From: Rhodobacterales bacterium 32-67-9
GTDB lineage: Bacteria > Pseudomonadota > Alphaproteobacteria > Rhodobacterales > Rhodobacteraceae
NCBI GenBank assembly: GCA_002280515.1
Contig: NCEA01000032.1
Location: forward strand, 62,001-126,000
Direction: 5' to 3'
Length of the DNA: 64,000 nt
Below, in pieces: positions 47,327 through 55,435 of this stretch; the stretch's first letter is position 1, and every line of letters begins with the position of its first letter. The notes under the pieces were generated by a model. That model was given only the letters and a program-made list of their open reading frames with translations, was not told the DNA's origin and ran no database searches. Position numbers and translations under genes: made by a program.

Positions 47327-47833
47327 ATGGCTGACGAAATCAAATCCCTCGACGATCTGAAATCGGCCGTGTCGGGTACCTCCGCCGCCGCCGAGGCGAT
47401 CGAGGCCCCGCGCACGCCGCAGCGCGACGCGCTCGGCCGGTCCTATGCCACCGGCAAGCGCAAGGACGCGGTCGCCCGCGTCTGGATCAAGCCGGGATCC
47501 GGCAAGTTCCTGATCCGCAACAACAAGGGCGAGTTCATCGACTATTCGAAGTACTTCGCGCGCCCGGTGTTGCAGATGATCCTGCGTCAGCCGTTCCAGG
47601 TCGCCAATGTCGAAGGCCAGTTCGACGTGATGGCCACGGTCGCCGGTGGCGGGCTTTCGGGCCAGGCCGGTGCGGTGAAGCACGGAATCAGCCGCGCGCT
47701 CCAGCTTTACGAGCCGAGCCTGCGGCCTGCGCTGAAAGCCGCCGGTTTCCTGACCCGCGACAGCCGCGTGGTCGAGCGGAAGAAATACGGCAAGGCGAAG
47801 GCCCGCCGGTCCTTCCAGTTCTCGAAGCGCTGA
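47327..47833 (+). CDS. rpsI: 30S ribosomal protein S9
   Basis: A 168-residue ribosomal protein with an alphaproteobacterial N-terminal extension (about 40 residues), [34 protein letters not shown], and the C-terminal RRSFQFSKR tail that reaches the P site. ATG 47327 is nine bases after GGAG and fits MADE-type starts of homologues; ATG 47321 would overlap the rplM stop and is possible. A terminator follows at 47868. Confidence 0.96.
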   Translation: MADEIKSLDDLKSAVSGTSAAAEAIEAPRTPQRDALGRSYATGKRKDAVARVWIKPGSGKFLIRNNKGEFIDYSKYFARPVLQMILRQPFQVANVEGQFDVMATVAGGGLSGQAGAVKHGISRALQLYEPSLRPALKAAGFLTRDSRVVERKKYGKAKARRSFQFSKR

Positions 47834-47867
47834 TCTCGCGCCCGCTTCAGGGCCGAACGCAAGATAT

Positions 47868-47896
47868 GGGGCGCGCCTGCCGGGCGCGCCCTTTTT
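47868..47896 (+). terminator. Rho-independent terminator of rplM-rpsI
   Basis: GGGCGCGCC and GGCGCGCCC form a long stem with a short loop (47868-47891), followed by TTTTT. Confidence 0.88.
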
Positions 47897-48028
47897 CGTT
47901 GGAAATCGGCCGGTTTTCAACCTGTTGCCTGGCGGACTCGCTCACGCGGAAGTGTGTTGGGCCGGATTGACGCGGCCGCCTCGGGCAGCGCATGGTCGCG
48001 CCATTGAGGCAGATAAAAGAGCAGCAAA

Positions 48029-48283
48029 ATGCCCCTCCAGTCCTACCACAGCTCCCACGGGGGCTTCGATTTCCTTGGCTTGCGCAAAGGTCCGTCCGGT
48101 GCCGTCGAGATCGTCTACGACGACGGCGTCGCGCGCCGCATGATCTGGCGCGTCCGCACGAAGGCGGCCGATCACACGATCGGCGAGGTGCTTCGTTATG
48201 CGGTCGACCAGACCAAGGTTCTGCCGGCGCTCCTGTCGGAGCTGAAACGGCGCTCGATCGCCATCGAGGCCATCGCGGCCTGA
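48029..48283 (+). CDS. Conserved hypothetical protein, 84 residues
   Basis: A small cytoplasmic protein beginning MPLQSYHSSHGGFDFLGLRK, with no signal peptide, membrane helix or cysteine cluster. It has a mixed beta start and a helical C-terminus (LPALLSELKRRSIAIEAIAA). The coding bias matches the neighbours. I do not recognise a family. It lies between rpsI and the DUF1127 gene and converges with the latter. Confidence 0.7.
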   Translation: MPLQSYHSSHGGFDFLGLRKGPSGAVEIVYDDGVARRMIWRVRTKAADHTIGEVLRYAVDQTKVLPALLSELKRRSIAIEAIAA

Positions 48284-48384
48284 TCCGGGCGCGGGCGGTT
48301 CGCCCTCCCTAGAATCTGCGGCGTCATGACGTCTGACCCCGAGGGCTGCGTCCCGTTGCGGGGTGAAGTTGTGCATTCCGTCAA

Positions 48385-48412
48385 TAAAAAATGGCCGGGC
48401 AGAGCCCGGCCA
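48385..48412 (-). terminator. Rho-independent terminator of the DUF1127 gene
   Basis: On the minus strand TGGCCGGGC-TCT-GCCCGGCCA is followed by TTTTTTA. It lies 38 bases after the DUF1127 stop. Confidence 0.88.
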
Positions 48413-48449
48413 AGGAAGAGGGTCCGTCGGGGATGGTCGGGACCCTGAT

Positions 48450-48668
48450 TCAGCGCCAGAACGGGCGCAGCGCCTCGTCGTCGCACGTCATGCGGTCGAG
48501 GCCAATGTCTCGGATCAGCCGCTCGTCGAGGTTGGAGAGGGCGATGCGGCTGCGGCGGCGACCAGCCCAATGACGCACAAGCCGGCCCAGCCGCGCGACC
48601 GTCACCAGCGTCAGGACGCCGCGGGCCGGGGCATGGAGTTTCGGGGCTGTTCTTGCGACCTGGGTCAT
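48450..48668 (-). CDS. DUF1127 small basic protein
   Basis: A 72-residue protein with a basic helical middle (LGRLVRHWAGRRRSRIALSN) and the DUF1127 end LDERLIRDIGLDR. Short proteins of this family act in RNA turnover and in nutrient and stress responses in Rhodobacter and Agrobacterium. It is divergent from the MocR gene; the palindrome TTGTATTGATACAA lies 10 bases upstream of its start, so the MocR protein probably controls it. Confidence 0.87.
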   Translation of the reverse strand: MTQVARTAPKLHAPARGVLTLVTVARLGRLVRHWAGRRRSRIALSNLDERLIRDIGLDRMTCDDEALRPFWR

Positions 48669-48678
48669 GGCGCACCTT

Positions 48679-48723
48679 TTGTATTGATACAAATCCGTTC
48701 TTTCGGTATCTGTATTCCTACAA
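48679..48723. promoter_or_regulatory. MocR operators in the divergent promoter
   Basis: TTGTATTGATACAA (48679-48692) and CTGTATTCCTACAA (48710-48723) are inverted repeats with centres 31 bp apart, three helical turns, between the DUF1127 and MocR genes. A further ATTGT...ACAAT pair (48751-48767) overlaps the MocR start. Confidence 0.65.
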
Positions 48724-48753
48724 TGCGCGTTGCGCCGGTTCCAGAGGTACATT

Positions 48754-50175
48754 GTGGCGGATACAATTTGGCAACCCGACCTCTCCCGCTTCGACGGCCC
48801 GAAATACCTGGCGTTGACGCGGGCGCTGCGCGACGCGGTGCGGACTGGCGGGCTCCAAAAAGGCACGCGGCTGCCGCCGGTCCGTGACCTCGCGTGGCGG
48901 CTGGGCATGACCCCGGGCACCGTGGCGCGGGCCTACCAGATCGTCACCCAGGAGGGGCTTCTGGAGGCGGCGGTGGGCCGGGGCACTTTCGTCGCCGCGA
49001 CGCAGCCGAAATTCGGGGCGTCGCAACCCCTTCTCGTTGATTCTGTCGGCATATTCGCCCGCCCGAAAGGCGACGAGCCGGGGCCGGCCGACCTGCGCAG
49101 CCCGCAACTGCCGGATGTGGGCCAGAACGACGCGATCGCCGCGATCTACCAGAGGCTCGCCCGCGAGGGCGGCTTCGACTACCTCGGGTATCCGGGCCTG
49201 AGGCGCGATCTTGACCTGCGCCTGGCACTGCTGGACTGGCTCGCCGACCGCAATCTCGGGGCGTTCGGGGCGGATGACATTGTATTGACACAAGGCGGCC
49301 AGAACGCCATCGGCCTTGCCCTGCAATGCTGCCTGAAGGGCGCGCGGCCGCATGTGATCCTCGAAGAACTGGCCTATCCCGGTTTCCGCCATGCCGCGCG
49401 GCTGAACCGGGCCGAGATCGTGCCGGTGATGATCGACGGCGCCGGCCTGTCGGCCGAGGCGCTGGACGAAGCGTGCCGGCGCACCGGCGCCCGCATCGTC
49501 TGCGTCACGACCGAGGCGCAGAACCCGACCACCGTGCGGATGCCGGTGGAGCGGCGGGCCGAGATCGTCGCGGTCGCCCGCCACCACGACCTTCAGATCA
49601 TCGAGGACGACTGCTATTCGGTCGGAGTGGCCACCGCGCCGTCGCTGCGCGCGCTGGCGCCCGAACGCACCTGGCACATCACCTCGATCTCGAAGTCGCT
49701 CGCCGCCGGGCTGCGCTTCGGCGGCATCGTCTGCCCCGCCGGGCAGGGCGAACCGGCGCGGCTGGCGGCGCAGCATTCCTATTTCGGCATAGCCCGGCCG
49801 ATCGTCGACCTGATCACCGGGCTTCTGTCCTCGGGCGAGGCGGACCGCCTGCGCGACCTGACCCAGGCGGTCTTTGCCCGCCGCCTCGAAATGACGCTGA
49901 ACATCCTCGGCACCTTCGACATCTCGTGGCAGAAGGGCCTCGCCTTTGTCTGGCTCAAGATGCCGGATGGCTGGCGCGCCTCCACCTTCGTGCGCGAGGC
50001 CGAGACCGAGGGCGTCCTTGTGCGTTCGGCCGACGAATACGCGCTGATCGACGGCCATTCGCCGAACGCGGTGCGCATCGCGCTCGACGGGGCATCGCCG
50101 GAGGCCGACTTCGCCCGCGCGCTCACTGCGATGGCGCGGCTCTTGCGCAGTCCGCCGGGTGATCTGCCGGTCTGA
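48754..50175 (+). CDS. MocR/GntR-type regulator with aminotransferase-like domain
   Basis: A 473-residue transcription factor joining an N-terminal GntR winged helix (about 15-85; LPPVRDLAWRLGMTPGTVARAY) to a fold-type I PLP aminotransferase domain. The PLP lysine is in ITSISKSLAAGLRFGG. MocR proteins sense PLP or amino compounds and often act on the adjacent gene. The GTG at 48754 follows AGAGGT and is preferred to a TTG at 48730 whose extra residues do not fit the family. Its own promoter carries paired palindromes, and a 13-of-14 match to the first is inside the gene at 49280. Confidence 0.9.
   Translation: MADTIWQPDLSRFDGPKYLALTRALRDAVRTGGLQKGTRLPPVRDLAWRLGMTPGTVARAYQIVTQEGLLEAAVGRGTFVAATQPKFGASQPLLVDSVGIFARPKGDEPGPADLRSPQLPDVGQNDAIAAIYQRLAREGGFDYLGYPGLRRDLDLRLALLDWLADRNLGAFGADDIVLTQGGQNAIGLALQCCLKGARPHVILEELAYPGFRHAARLNRAEIVPVMIDGAGLSAEALDEACRRTGARIVCVTTEAQNPTTVRMPVERRAEIVAVARHHDLQIIEDDCYSVGVATAPSLRALAPERTWHITSISKSLAAGLRFGGIVCPAGQGEPARLAAQHSYFGIARPIVDLITGLLSSGEADRLRDLTQAVFARRLEMTLNILGTFDISWQKGLAFVWLKMPDGWRASTFVREAETEGVLVRSADEYALIDGHSPNAVRIALDGASPEADFARALTAMARLLRSPPGDLPV
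49280..49293. promoter_or_regulatory. Operator-like palindrome inside the MocR gene
   Basis: TTGTATTGACACAA differs by one base from the divergent-promoter palindrome TTGTATTGATACAA. It lies about 600 bp downstream within the coding sequence and may be an auxiliary site for DNA looping, or chance. Confidence 0.45.
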
Positions 50176-50181
50176 AGGGCG

Positions 50182-50811
50182 ATGTCGGGCCGCATCATCG
50201 AGACTGACGCCTGCGTCGCCGAGGGCGCCGACTGGCTGGCCGCGCGCGAGCCGCGCTTCGCCGCTCTCCTCGCCGAGACCGGTCCCTTGCCGCTCCGCCG
50301 GCGCCCGGACGGATTCGCGGCGCTTCTCGATGCGATTCTCGGCCAGCAGGTCTCCACCGCCTCGGCCGCCGCGCTCCGGGCGCGGATGGAGACGGCGGGG
50401 CTCATGACGGAACCCGCCGTCGCGGCGGCCACCGAAGACGATCTGCGCGCCTGTGGCCTCAGCCGCCAGAAGATCCGCTATGCCCATGCGCTCGCCCGGG
50501 CCGGCCTCGACTACGACGGCTTGCGCGGCCGGCCCGATGCGGAAGTGATCGCGACGCTGACCGCGCTGCCCGGCATCGGCCGCTGGACGGCGGAGGTCTA
50601 TGCGCTGATCTCGCTTGGCCGCGCGGATGTCTTCGCGCCGGGCGATCTTGCCTTGCAGGAGGCGGCGCGGCTTCTTTTCGATCTGCCCGGCCGACCCAGC
50701 GAACCCGCGCTCCGCGCGATGGCCGAGGATTGGAGCCCGTGGAGGGCAGTTGCGGCCCGCGCGCTCTGGGCCTACTACCGCGTCAGGCGCAACCGGGAGG
50801 GGATAAGGTGA
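50182..50811 (+). CDS. DNA-3-methyladenine glycosylase II, AlkA-like
   Basis: Base-excision repair glycosylase of the HhH-GPD class. It has 209 residues: ILGQQVSTASAAALR, the hairpin LTALPGIGRWTAEVY, and the catalytic aspartate in VFAPGDLALQ. It lacks the N-terminal Ada or AlkA beta domain, as in short alphaproteobacterial forms. It is seven bases after the MocR gene and overlaps the esterase gene. Confidence 0.92.
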   Translation: MSGRIIETDACVAEGADWLAAREPRFAALLAETGPLPLRRRPDGFAALLDAILGQQVSTASAAALRARMETAGLMTEPAVAAATEDDLRACGLSRQKIRYAHALARAGLDYDGLRGRPDAEVIATLTALPGIGRWTAEVYALISLGRADVFAPGDLALQEAARLLFDLPGRPSEPALRAMAEDWSPWRAVAARALWAYYRVRRNREGIR

Positions 50812-51473
50812 CGCGGGAACTGAAATTCGGCCGGAAACCGGCGCGGTCGGGCAAGGCGGGGTCGCTCGTCGTCTTCCTGCATGGATACGGCGCGGATGGC
50901 GCTGACCTGCTCGGCCTTGCCGATCCCTTGGCGCCGCATCTGCCCGGCACGGTCTTCGTTGCCCCCGACGCGCCGGAACCCTGCGCCGGCAATCCCTTCG
51001 GCCGGCAATGGTTTCCGATCCCGTGGCTCGACGGCTCGTCCGAGGTGGCGGCGGCGGAAGGTCTGCGCGCCTCGTCAGAGGATCTGAACGCCTTCCTCGA
51101 CGCGCGGCTGGCCGAGGAGGGGCTGACGCCCGATCGCCTCGCCGTCGTCGGCTTTTCGCAAGGCACGATGATGGCGCTGCACGTTCTGCCGCGCCGTCCC
51201 GCGCCGGTCGCCGGGATCGTCGCCTTTTCCGGCCGGCTCCTGCAGCCCGAACGGCTCGCCGCCGAGGCAATGTCCAGGCCGCCGGTTCTTCTACTCCACG
51301 GCGATCAGGACCCGATGGTGCCCTTCGCCGACATGGGTCTTGCCGGTCAGGCCCTGACCGATGCCGGCTTCGAGACCTACGGCCATGTCATGAAAGGCAC
51401 CGGTCACGGCATCGCGCCGGACGGATTGTCGGTGGCGCTGGCGTTTCTGAGCGAGCGGCTGCCGGCGGCTTGA
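50808..51473 (+). CDS. Carboxylesterase/phospholipase, alpha/beta hydrolase
   Basis: A 221-residue serine hydrolase of the phospholipase/carboxylesterase (PF02230) family. VVFLHGYGADG is the oxyanion region, S117 lies in GFSQG, the aspartate in LLHGDQDPMVPF, and the histidine in GTGHGIAP. GTG 50808 overlaps the glycosylase stop (GTGA) and follows GGGAGGGG. The natural substrate is unknown; short acyl esters or lysophospholipids are usual. Confidence 0.9.
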   Translation: MTRELKFGRKPARSGKAGSLVVFLHGYGADGADLLGLADPLAPHLPGTVFVAPDAPEPCAGNPFGRQWFPIPWLDGSSEVAAAEGLRASSEDLNAFLDARLAEEGLTPDRLAVVGFSQGTMMALHVLPRRPAPVAGIVAFSGRLLQPERLAAEAMSRPPVLLLHGDQDPMVPFADMGLAGQALTDAGFETYGHVMKGTGHGIAPDGLSVALAFLSERLPAA

Positions 51474-51478
51474 TCCGG

Positions 51479-51895
51479 TCAGGCCCAGAGCGCGGGTTCC
51501 GCAAATTCCACCGAGTTTCCGGCCGGGTCGCGGACATAGATCGACCGCGCGCCGTTCGGCCAGCGAAAATCCGCCTCGATCGCCACGCCGGCGGCCTCCA
51601 GATGGCGGCGCCAGTCGTCGAGTGCTTCGGCCGCGACCGAAAAGCAGTAATGTCCCGCCCCTCTGGCCCCGTGCGGCGGCACCCGGATCGGCGCCTCGGG
51701 CCGGGGCGGATGCACGGTGGCGCGCGGGTCGAAGACGAGGAGAATCGAGGCACCGGTGCGAAAGAAGACGTGCCGCCCGGCCTGCCGGGTCACGACCTTG
51801 AGCCCCAGCACCCCGGCATAGAACCGTTCGGCCGCGTCAAGGTCGTCGGCATAGAGCGCGCTTTCCAATGTGCCGAGGATCGCGGGCGCTGTCAT
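51479..51895 (-). CDS. VOC (glyoxalase/bleomycin resistance) family protein
   Basis: A 138-residue vicinal-oxygen-chelate protein with two beta-alpha-beta-beta-beta modules: ESALYADDLDAAERFYAGVL and the YVRDPAGNSVEFAEP end. Likely metal ligands are few and the reaction is unknown. It converges with the esterase gene, five bases between stops. Confidence 0.87.
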   Translation of the reverse strand: MTAPAILGTLESALYADDLDAAERFYAGVLGLKVVTRQAGRHVFFRTGASILLVFDPRATVHPPRPEAPIRVPPHGARGAGHYCFSVAAEALDDWRRHLEAAGVAIEADFRWPNGARSIYVRDPAGNSVEFAEPALWA

Positions 51896-52049
51896 GGCGT
51901 CATCCCCCTGTCACTTTGTCACGATACCAGTCTATCGCAGATAGCGGGGCTTGCCAGCGGCATTACGCCAGATATAGTTGTGGACAAGCTGGGGCGGGTG
52001 CTCCCGCCCTTGGTGTCGGTGGACAGGCAGGGCGAGGACGGAGTCTTTC

Positions 52050-52649
52050 ATGCTTGACAGGGTTCATCACGACGATTTCAGGACCGGGTTCGTCCGCGAG
52101 CCTTCGGCGCTGAAGCATTACCCGGCCCTTGTCCTGAATGCCGATTTTCGCCCGCTCTCCTACTACCCGCTGTCCCTCTGGCCCTGGCAGGAGGCGATCA
52201 AGGCCGCCGTCCTCGACCGGGTGATCGTCGCGGCCGAATATGACGCGGTCGTCCGCTCGCAGCGGGCGGAGTTCCGAATACCGTCGGTGGTCGTGCTCAA
52301 GGATTACGTCAAACCCCAGAAGCGCGTGGCCTTCACGCGCTTCAATCTTTTTCTGAGGGATGAATTCTGCTGCCAGTATTGCGGATCGAAGGGCGACCTG
52401 ACCTTTGATCACGTGCTGCCGCGGTCGCGCGGCGGTGTGACAAGCTGGGACAACGTCGTCGCCGCCTGTTCGCCTTGCAACCTCAGGAAGGCGAACAAGT
52501 CGCTGAAACAGTCCGGCATGTCGCTGCGCAAGGCGCCGCGCCCGCCCACCGCCGAGGACATGCAGCGCGCCGGCCGGCGCTTCCCACCGAACTACCTGCA
52601 CGACAGTTGGGCCGATTTCCTTTACTGGGACGCCGAACTCGAAGCCTGA
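52050..52649 (+). CDS. HNH endonuclease
   Basis: A 199-residue protein with a C-terminal HNH nuclease domain: CCQYCGSKGDLTFDHVLPRSRG, WDNVVAACSPCN and KANKS. Four cysteines bind a structural zinc, and His of FDH is catalytic. The N-terminal half (YPALVLNADFRPLSYYPLS) matches a widespread bacterial chromosomal HNH family of unknown role that is not linked to phage or restriction here. GGAG precedes the ATG. Confidence 0.9.
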   Translation: MLDRVHHDDFRTGFVREPSALKHYPALVLNADFRPLSYYPLSLWPWQEAIKAAVLDRVIVAAEYDAVVRSQRAEFRIPSVVVLKDYVKPQKRVAFTRFNLFLRDEFCCQYCGSKGDLTFDHVLPRSRGGVTSWDNVVAACSPCNLRKANKSLKQSGMSLRKAPRPPTAEDMQRAGRRFPPNYLHDSWADFLYWDAELEA

Positions 52650-52715
52650 GCGCGGCCCCGCGCTTTACCTTTCCGCCGCCGCCGTTAAGCTCGCCCGGAA
52701 ACAGGGGGACCGTGC

Positions 52716-53672
52716 ATGGCCGACGCATTCTTTCAACCGATCTCGGGGATGGAGCTGCCGCGTTTCGCGGGCATCCCGACCTTCATGCGGCTGCCGCATG
52801 TGCCGGAGGGCCATCCGCGCGAGCGCGACGTTCAGATCGGGCTTCTTGGCCTGCCCTGGGATGGCGGCACCTCGAACCGGCCCGGTCCCCGTCACGGCCC
52901 GCGCCAGATCCGCGATTATTCGACGATGATCCGCGCCCAGCACCCGGTGACCGGGCTTCGACCCTTCGAGGCGGCGAACTGCGCCGATCTCGGCGACGTC
53001 GGACCCAATCCGGTGGACGGGCCCGATACCCTCGACCGGTTCGAACGCGCCTTCGCCAGCCTGAAGGCGAAGGGCATCCGGCCCCTGAGTGCCGGCGGCG
53101 ACCACCTCTGCACCTTTCCGGTTCTGCGCGGCATCGCCCGCGCTGCGCCGCTCGGCCTCGTGCATTTCGACAGCCATACCGACCTCTTCCCGGCCTATTT
53201 CGGTGGCAAGACCCTGACCCACGGCAACCCGTTCCGCAACGCGGTGGAGGAAGAGTTGCTGGACCCCAAGCGAATGATCCAGATCGGCATACGGGGCACG
53301 ATGTACGACAGCGCCGACCGCGACTTCGCCAAGGCGCACGGCATCCGCATCGTCACGATCGAGGAGCTTTTCGCCCGTGGCATCGCCGACGTGATGGCCG
53401 AAGCGCGCGAGATCGTCGGCACCAAGCCGGCCTATATGTCCTACGATATCGACTTCGTCGACCCGTCGGTCGCGCCGGGGACGGGGACGCCGGAATGGGG
53501 CGGGCCGAATGCCTATCAGGCGATGCAGGTGGTGCGGGAATGCGCCGGGCTGAACATCGTCGGTGCCGACATGGTCGAGGTCTCGCCACCGGTCGATCCG
53601 ACCGGAGGCACGGCGTGGCTTGCCGCTTCGCTGATGTTCGAGATGCTGTGCGTCATGGTCGCGGCCCTCTGA
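52716..53672 (+). CDS. Ureohydrolase, agmatinase/guanidinobutyrase-like
   Basis: A 318-residue manganese ureohydrolase that splits urea from a guanidino compound. Metal sites are GGDHLCTF, HFDSHTDLF and YDIDFVDPSVAPGTGTPEWG. The N-terminus (ISGMELPRFAGIPTFMRLP) and the EEELLDPKRMIQIGIRG stretch look more like guanidinobutyrase or guanidinopropionase than classical SpeB, so agmatine need not be the substrate. A second ureohydrolase is at 62975. Confidence 0.88.
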   Translation: MADAFFQPISGMELPRFAGIPTFMRLPHVPEGHPRERDVQIGLLGLPWDGGTSNRPGPRHGPRQIRDYSTMIRAQHPVTGLRPFEAANCADLGDVGPNPVDGPDTLDRFERAFASLKAKGIRPLSAGGDHLCTFPVLRGIARAAPLGLVHFDSHTDLFPAYFGGKTLTHGNPFRNAVEEELLDPKRMIQIGIRGTMYDSADRDFAKAHGIRIVTIEELFARGIADVMAEAREIVGTKPAYMSYDIDFVDPSVAPGTGTPEWGGPNAYQAMQVVRECAGLNIVGADMVEVSPPVDPTGGTAWLAASLMFEMLCVMVAAL

Positions 53673-53702
53673 GATCTGCCGGACCGACGCAGGATCCGAG
53701 AA

Positions 53703-53767
53703 GGGCAGCGCCCGGCCCGAGGGTGGGCGTGAAGCGCCCGCCCTGGGGGGCGGGTCGGGCGCTGCCC
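53703..53767. terminator. Large two-tier hairpin between convergent genes
   Basis: Outer arms GGGCAGCGCCCG (53703-53714) and CGGGCGCTGCCC (53756-53767) are perfectly complementary over 12 bp; an inner stem GGGTGGGCG/CGCCCGCCC (53721-53743) nests inside. There is no T run. A two-way transcription stop is the simplest reading. Confidence 0.55.
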
Positions 53768-53816
53768 GGCGTTGCCGCCGGGCGGGACGATCCCCAAAGC
53801 CGGTAGAGCCCGGCCC

Positions 53817-54170
53817 TTAAGCCTTCGCAGCGGTGATGATGATCTCGACAAGGTATTCCGGCGCGGCGAGCTTTGCCTCGCCGGTCGCGCGGGCCGGGGC
53901 ATGGCCGGCGGGCACCCAGGCGTCCCATTCGGCGTTCATCGCGGTGAACCCGCTCGCGATATCGGCGAGCCAGATCTGCGCCCTGAGCATCCGGGTCTTG
54001 TCGGAGCCGGCCAGCGCCAGCAGCCGGTCGATTTCGGCGAGACAGTCGCGCGTCTGCTGGCCGACATCGCCGCCCGGTTCGCCGACGACGCCGGCAAGAT
54101 GCACGATACCGTCGTGGATGACGATGTTCGACATGCGTTTGCCGGTCTCTAGGCGGATGATTTCTGACAT
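53817..54170 (-). CDS. RidA/YjgF family protein
   Basis: A 117-residue RidA-fold protein that deaminates reactive enamine or imine intermediates of PLP enzymes. The arginine in APARATGEAKLA corresponds to the conserved ligand-binding Arg, and PEYLVEIIITA is the C-terminal strand. It is a YjgF subfamily member, not the archetype. GGAGGCTCCC lies directly before the ATG. Confidence 0.88.
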   Translation of the reverse strand: MSEIIRLETGKRMSNIVIHDGIVHLAGVVGEPGGDVGQQTRDCLAEIDRLLALAGSDKTRMLRAQIWLADIASGFTAMNAEWDAWVPAGHAPARATGEAKLAAPEYLVEIIITAAKA

Positions 54171-54220
54171 GGGAGCCTCCTTGCAATCCTCGCCGGATAG
54201 CGCAGGTGGGCGGAAATGGA

Positions 54221-54242
54221 AAGGGCGGCCGAAGCCGCCCTT
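54221..54242 (-). terminator. Rho-independent terminator of the small periplasmic protein gene
   Basis: The 9-bp stem AAGGGCGGC-TTCG-GCCGCCCTT on the minus strand has a UUCG loop and is followed by TCC. It lies about 20 bases after the stop at 54263. Confidence 0.75.
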
Positions 54243-54262
54243 CATCGGTCGTGTGCGGCCCG

Positions 54263-54502
54263 CTACATGCCGAGAAGTTTCAGCGCCGCGCCAAGATCGG
54301 TTTCGGCCTTGGCGTGGTCGCCGCCCTCGTGGGCGGCCTTGCCGCTTTCATAAAGCGCCATGATCTCGGTCTTGGTCGCCTCGTCGACCGTGGCGGCTGC
54401 CATCGCCTCGTCGATCTTCGTCATCAGCGCGGGGCACTGGTTGGCGAAGGCGGGGCCGGACAGCGCAACGAGTCCGGCCAGGGTCATCAGGAGCGTCTTC
54501 AT
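54263..54502 (-). CDS. Small periplasmic protein, 79 residues
   Basis: A signal peptide (MKTLLMTLAGLVALSGPAFA, cleaved after residue 20) is followed by a 59-residue, mostly helical mature part with KIDEAMAAATVDEATKTEIM and HAKAETDLGAALKLLGM. It has one cysteine. I do not recognise a family. GAGGATC precedes the ATG. Its terminator lies at 54221; it starts just after the end of the overlapping nuclease frame. Confidence 0.8.
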   Translation of the reverse strand: MKTLLMTLAGLVALSGPAFANQCPALMTKIDEAMAAATVDEATKTEIMALYESGKAAHEGGDHAKAETDLGAALKLLGM

Positions 54503-54503
54503 G

Positions 54504-55370
54504 TCAAAGATCCTCACTGGAAGCGCGCCGCCTGTTCACGGCGCATCGGCAACATACCATGAGGGCTGGAGCGGGTGAAGGGAATCGAACCCTCGTCGTA
54601 AGCTTGGGAAGCTTCTGCTCTGCCATTGAGCTACACCCGCAATGCCCGTTGATTAGCGCGCGCGACTCCGCCGGAGGGAGGTCGATCCGGATATCGGCCC
54701 AGATTGGCAGATGGTCGGACGCGATCCGCGCGGGTGCTGCGCCGTGGACGCCGGCCGAGGTGAGGTGCAGGCCCGGCCCGAGCGCGATCCGGTCAAGGGC
54801 GCTAAGCGGCCGCGCGGCGGGAAAGCTCCGGCCAGGCGCATGGAGCCGGAACCCCGGGCCGAGGGCCGTCGCGCCGCCGCGCGCCGACCAGTCGTTGAAA
54901 TCGCCAAGGATCGCCGTCGGCATCTCCTCGCGCCGGCTCAGCGCCGCGCGGATCGCGGCCAGTTGCATCGAGCGGTAGCGACGGATCAGGCCGAGATGCA
55001 CGCCGACGACCCGGAAACTGCCGGCCGCTTGCGCGATCTCGGCCAGAACCGCGCCGCGCGGCTCCAGCCCCGGCAGCACGAGGCGGCGAATCCGGGTGAC
55101 CGACAGGCCCTTGCGCACGAGGATCGTCTGGCCATGCCAGCCCAGGCTCGGGCCATCCGGTGCGAAGGGCAGGATGCCGAAATCGGTCTCGCGCTCGATC
55201 AGCGCGCGGGGCAGGGCGGCGGGGCGCGGCGACAGCCGGCGATCGACCTCCTGCAAGGCGACGATGTCGGCGCCAAGCGCGTTGACGACCTCGATCACCC
55301 GTTCGGGGATGCGAAGCCGGTCGAGGCCGACGCATTTGTGCACGTTGTAGGAGGCGAGGCGGAGGGTCAT
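54504..55370 (-). CDS. Endonuclease/exonuclease/phosphatase family protein running into tRNA-Gly
   Basis: An EEP-fold hydrolase. The motifs MTLRLASYNVHKCVG, VALQEVDRR, LGDFNDWS and SDHLPIWADI show the metal and catalytic residues, all within the first 240 residues. The frame has no stop after this domain: it passes through the whole tRNA-Gly gene and ends at 54504, giving 288 codons. The last 45 or so residues are simply translated tRNA and trailer. After tRNA processing the message would be cut without a stop codon. The real C-terminus is therefore uncertain. Substrate unknown: DNA, RNA or a phosphate ester. Confidence 0.85.
   Translation of the reverse strand: MTLRLASYNVHKCVGLDRLRIPERVIEVVNALGADIVALQEVDRRLSPRPAALPRALIERETDFGILPFAPDGPSLGWHGQTILVRKGLSVTRIRRLVLPGLEPRGAVLAEIAQAAGSFRVVGVHLGLIRRYRSMQLAAIRAALSRREEMPTAILGDFNDWSARGGATALGPGFRLHAPGRSFPAARPLSALDRIALGPGLHLTSAGVHGAAPARIASDHLPIWADIRIDLPPAESRALINGHCGCSSMAEQKLPKLTTRVRFPSPAPALMVCCRCAVNRRRASSEDL
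54567..54640 (-). tRNA. tRNA-Gly (anticodon CCC)
   Basis: The 74-nt gene has acceptor GCGGGTG/CACCCGC, D-loop TAGCTCAATGG, anticodon loop TTCCCAA with CCC, T-loop GGTTCGATTCC and an encoded CCA end. It reads GGG codons. It lies on the same strand as, and inside the reading frame of, the upstream nuclease gene. Confidence 0.95.
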
Positions 55371-55435
55371 GCCGCAGATTTAAACGCCCCGGGCGCGGGG
55401 TTGAAGCACCGAATGCGAAGACATAGCTTTGCGCC

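Noticed and set aside
52050..52649. HNH gene as a homing endonuclease or part of a defence island
   Set aside because: The full-length protein matches a common chromosomal family, and the neighbours are housekeeping or metabolic genes with no intron, toxin or restriction partner.
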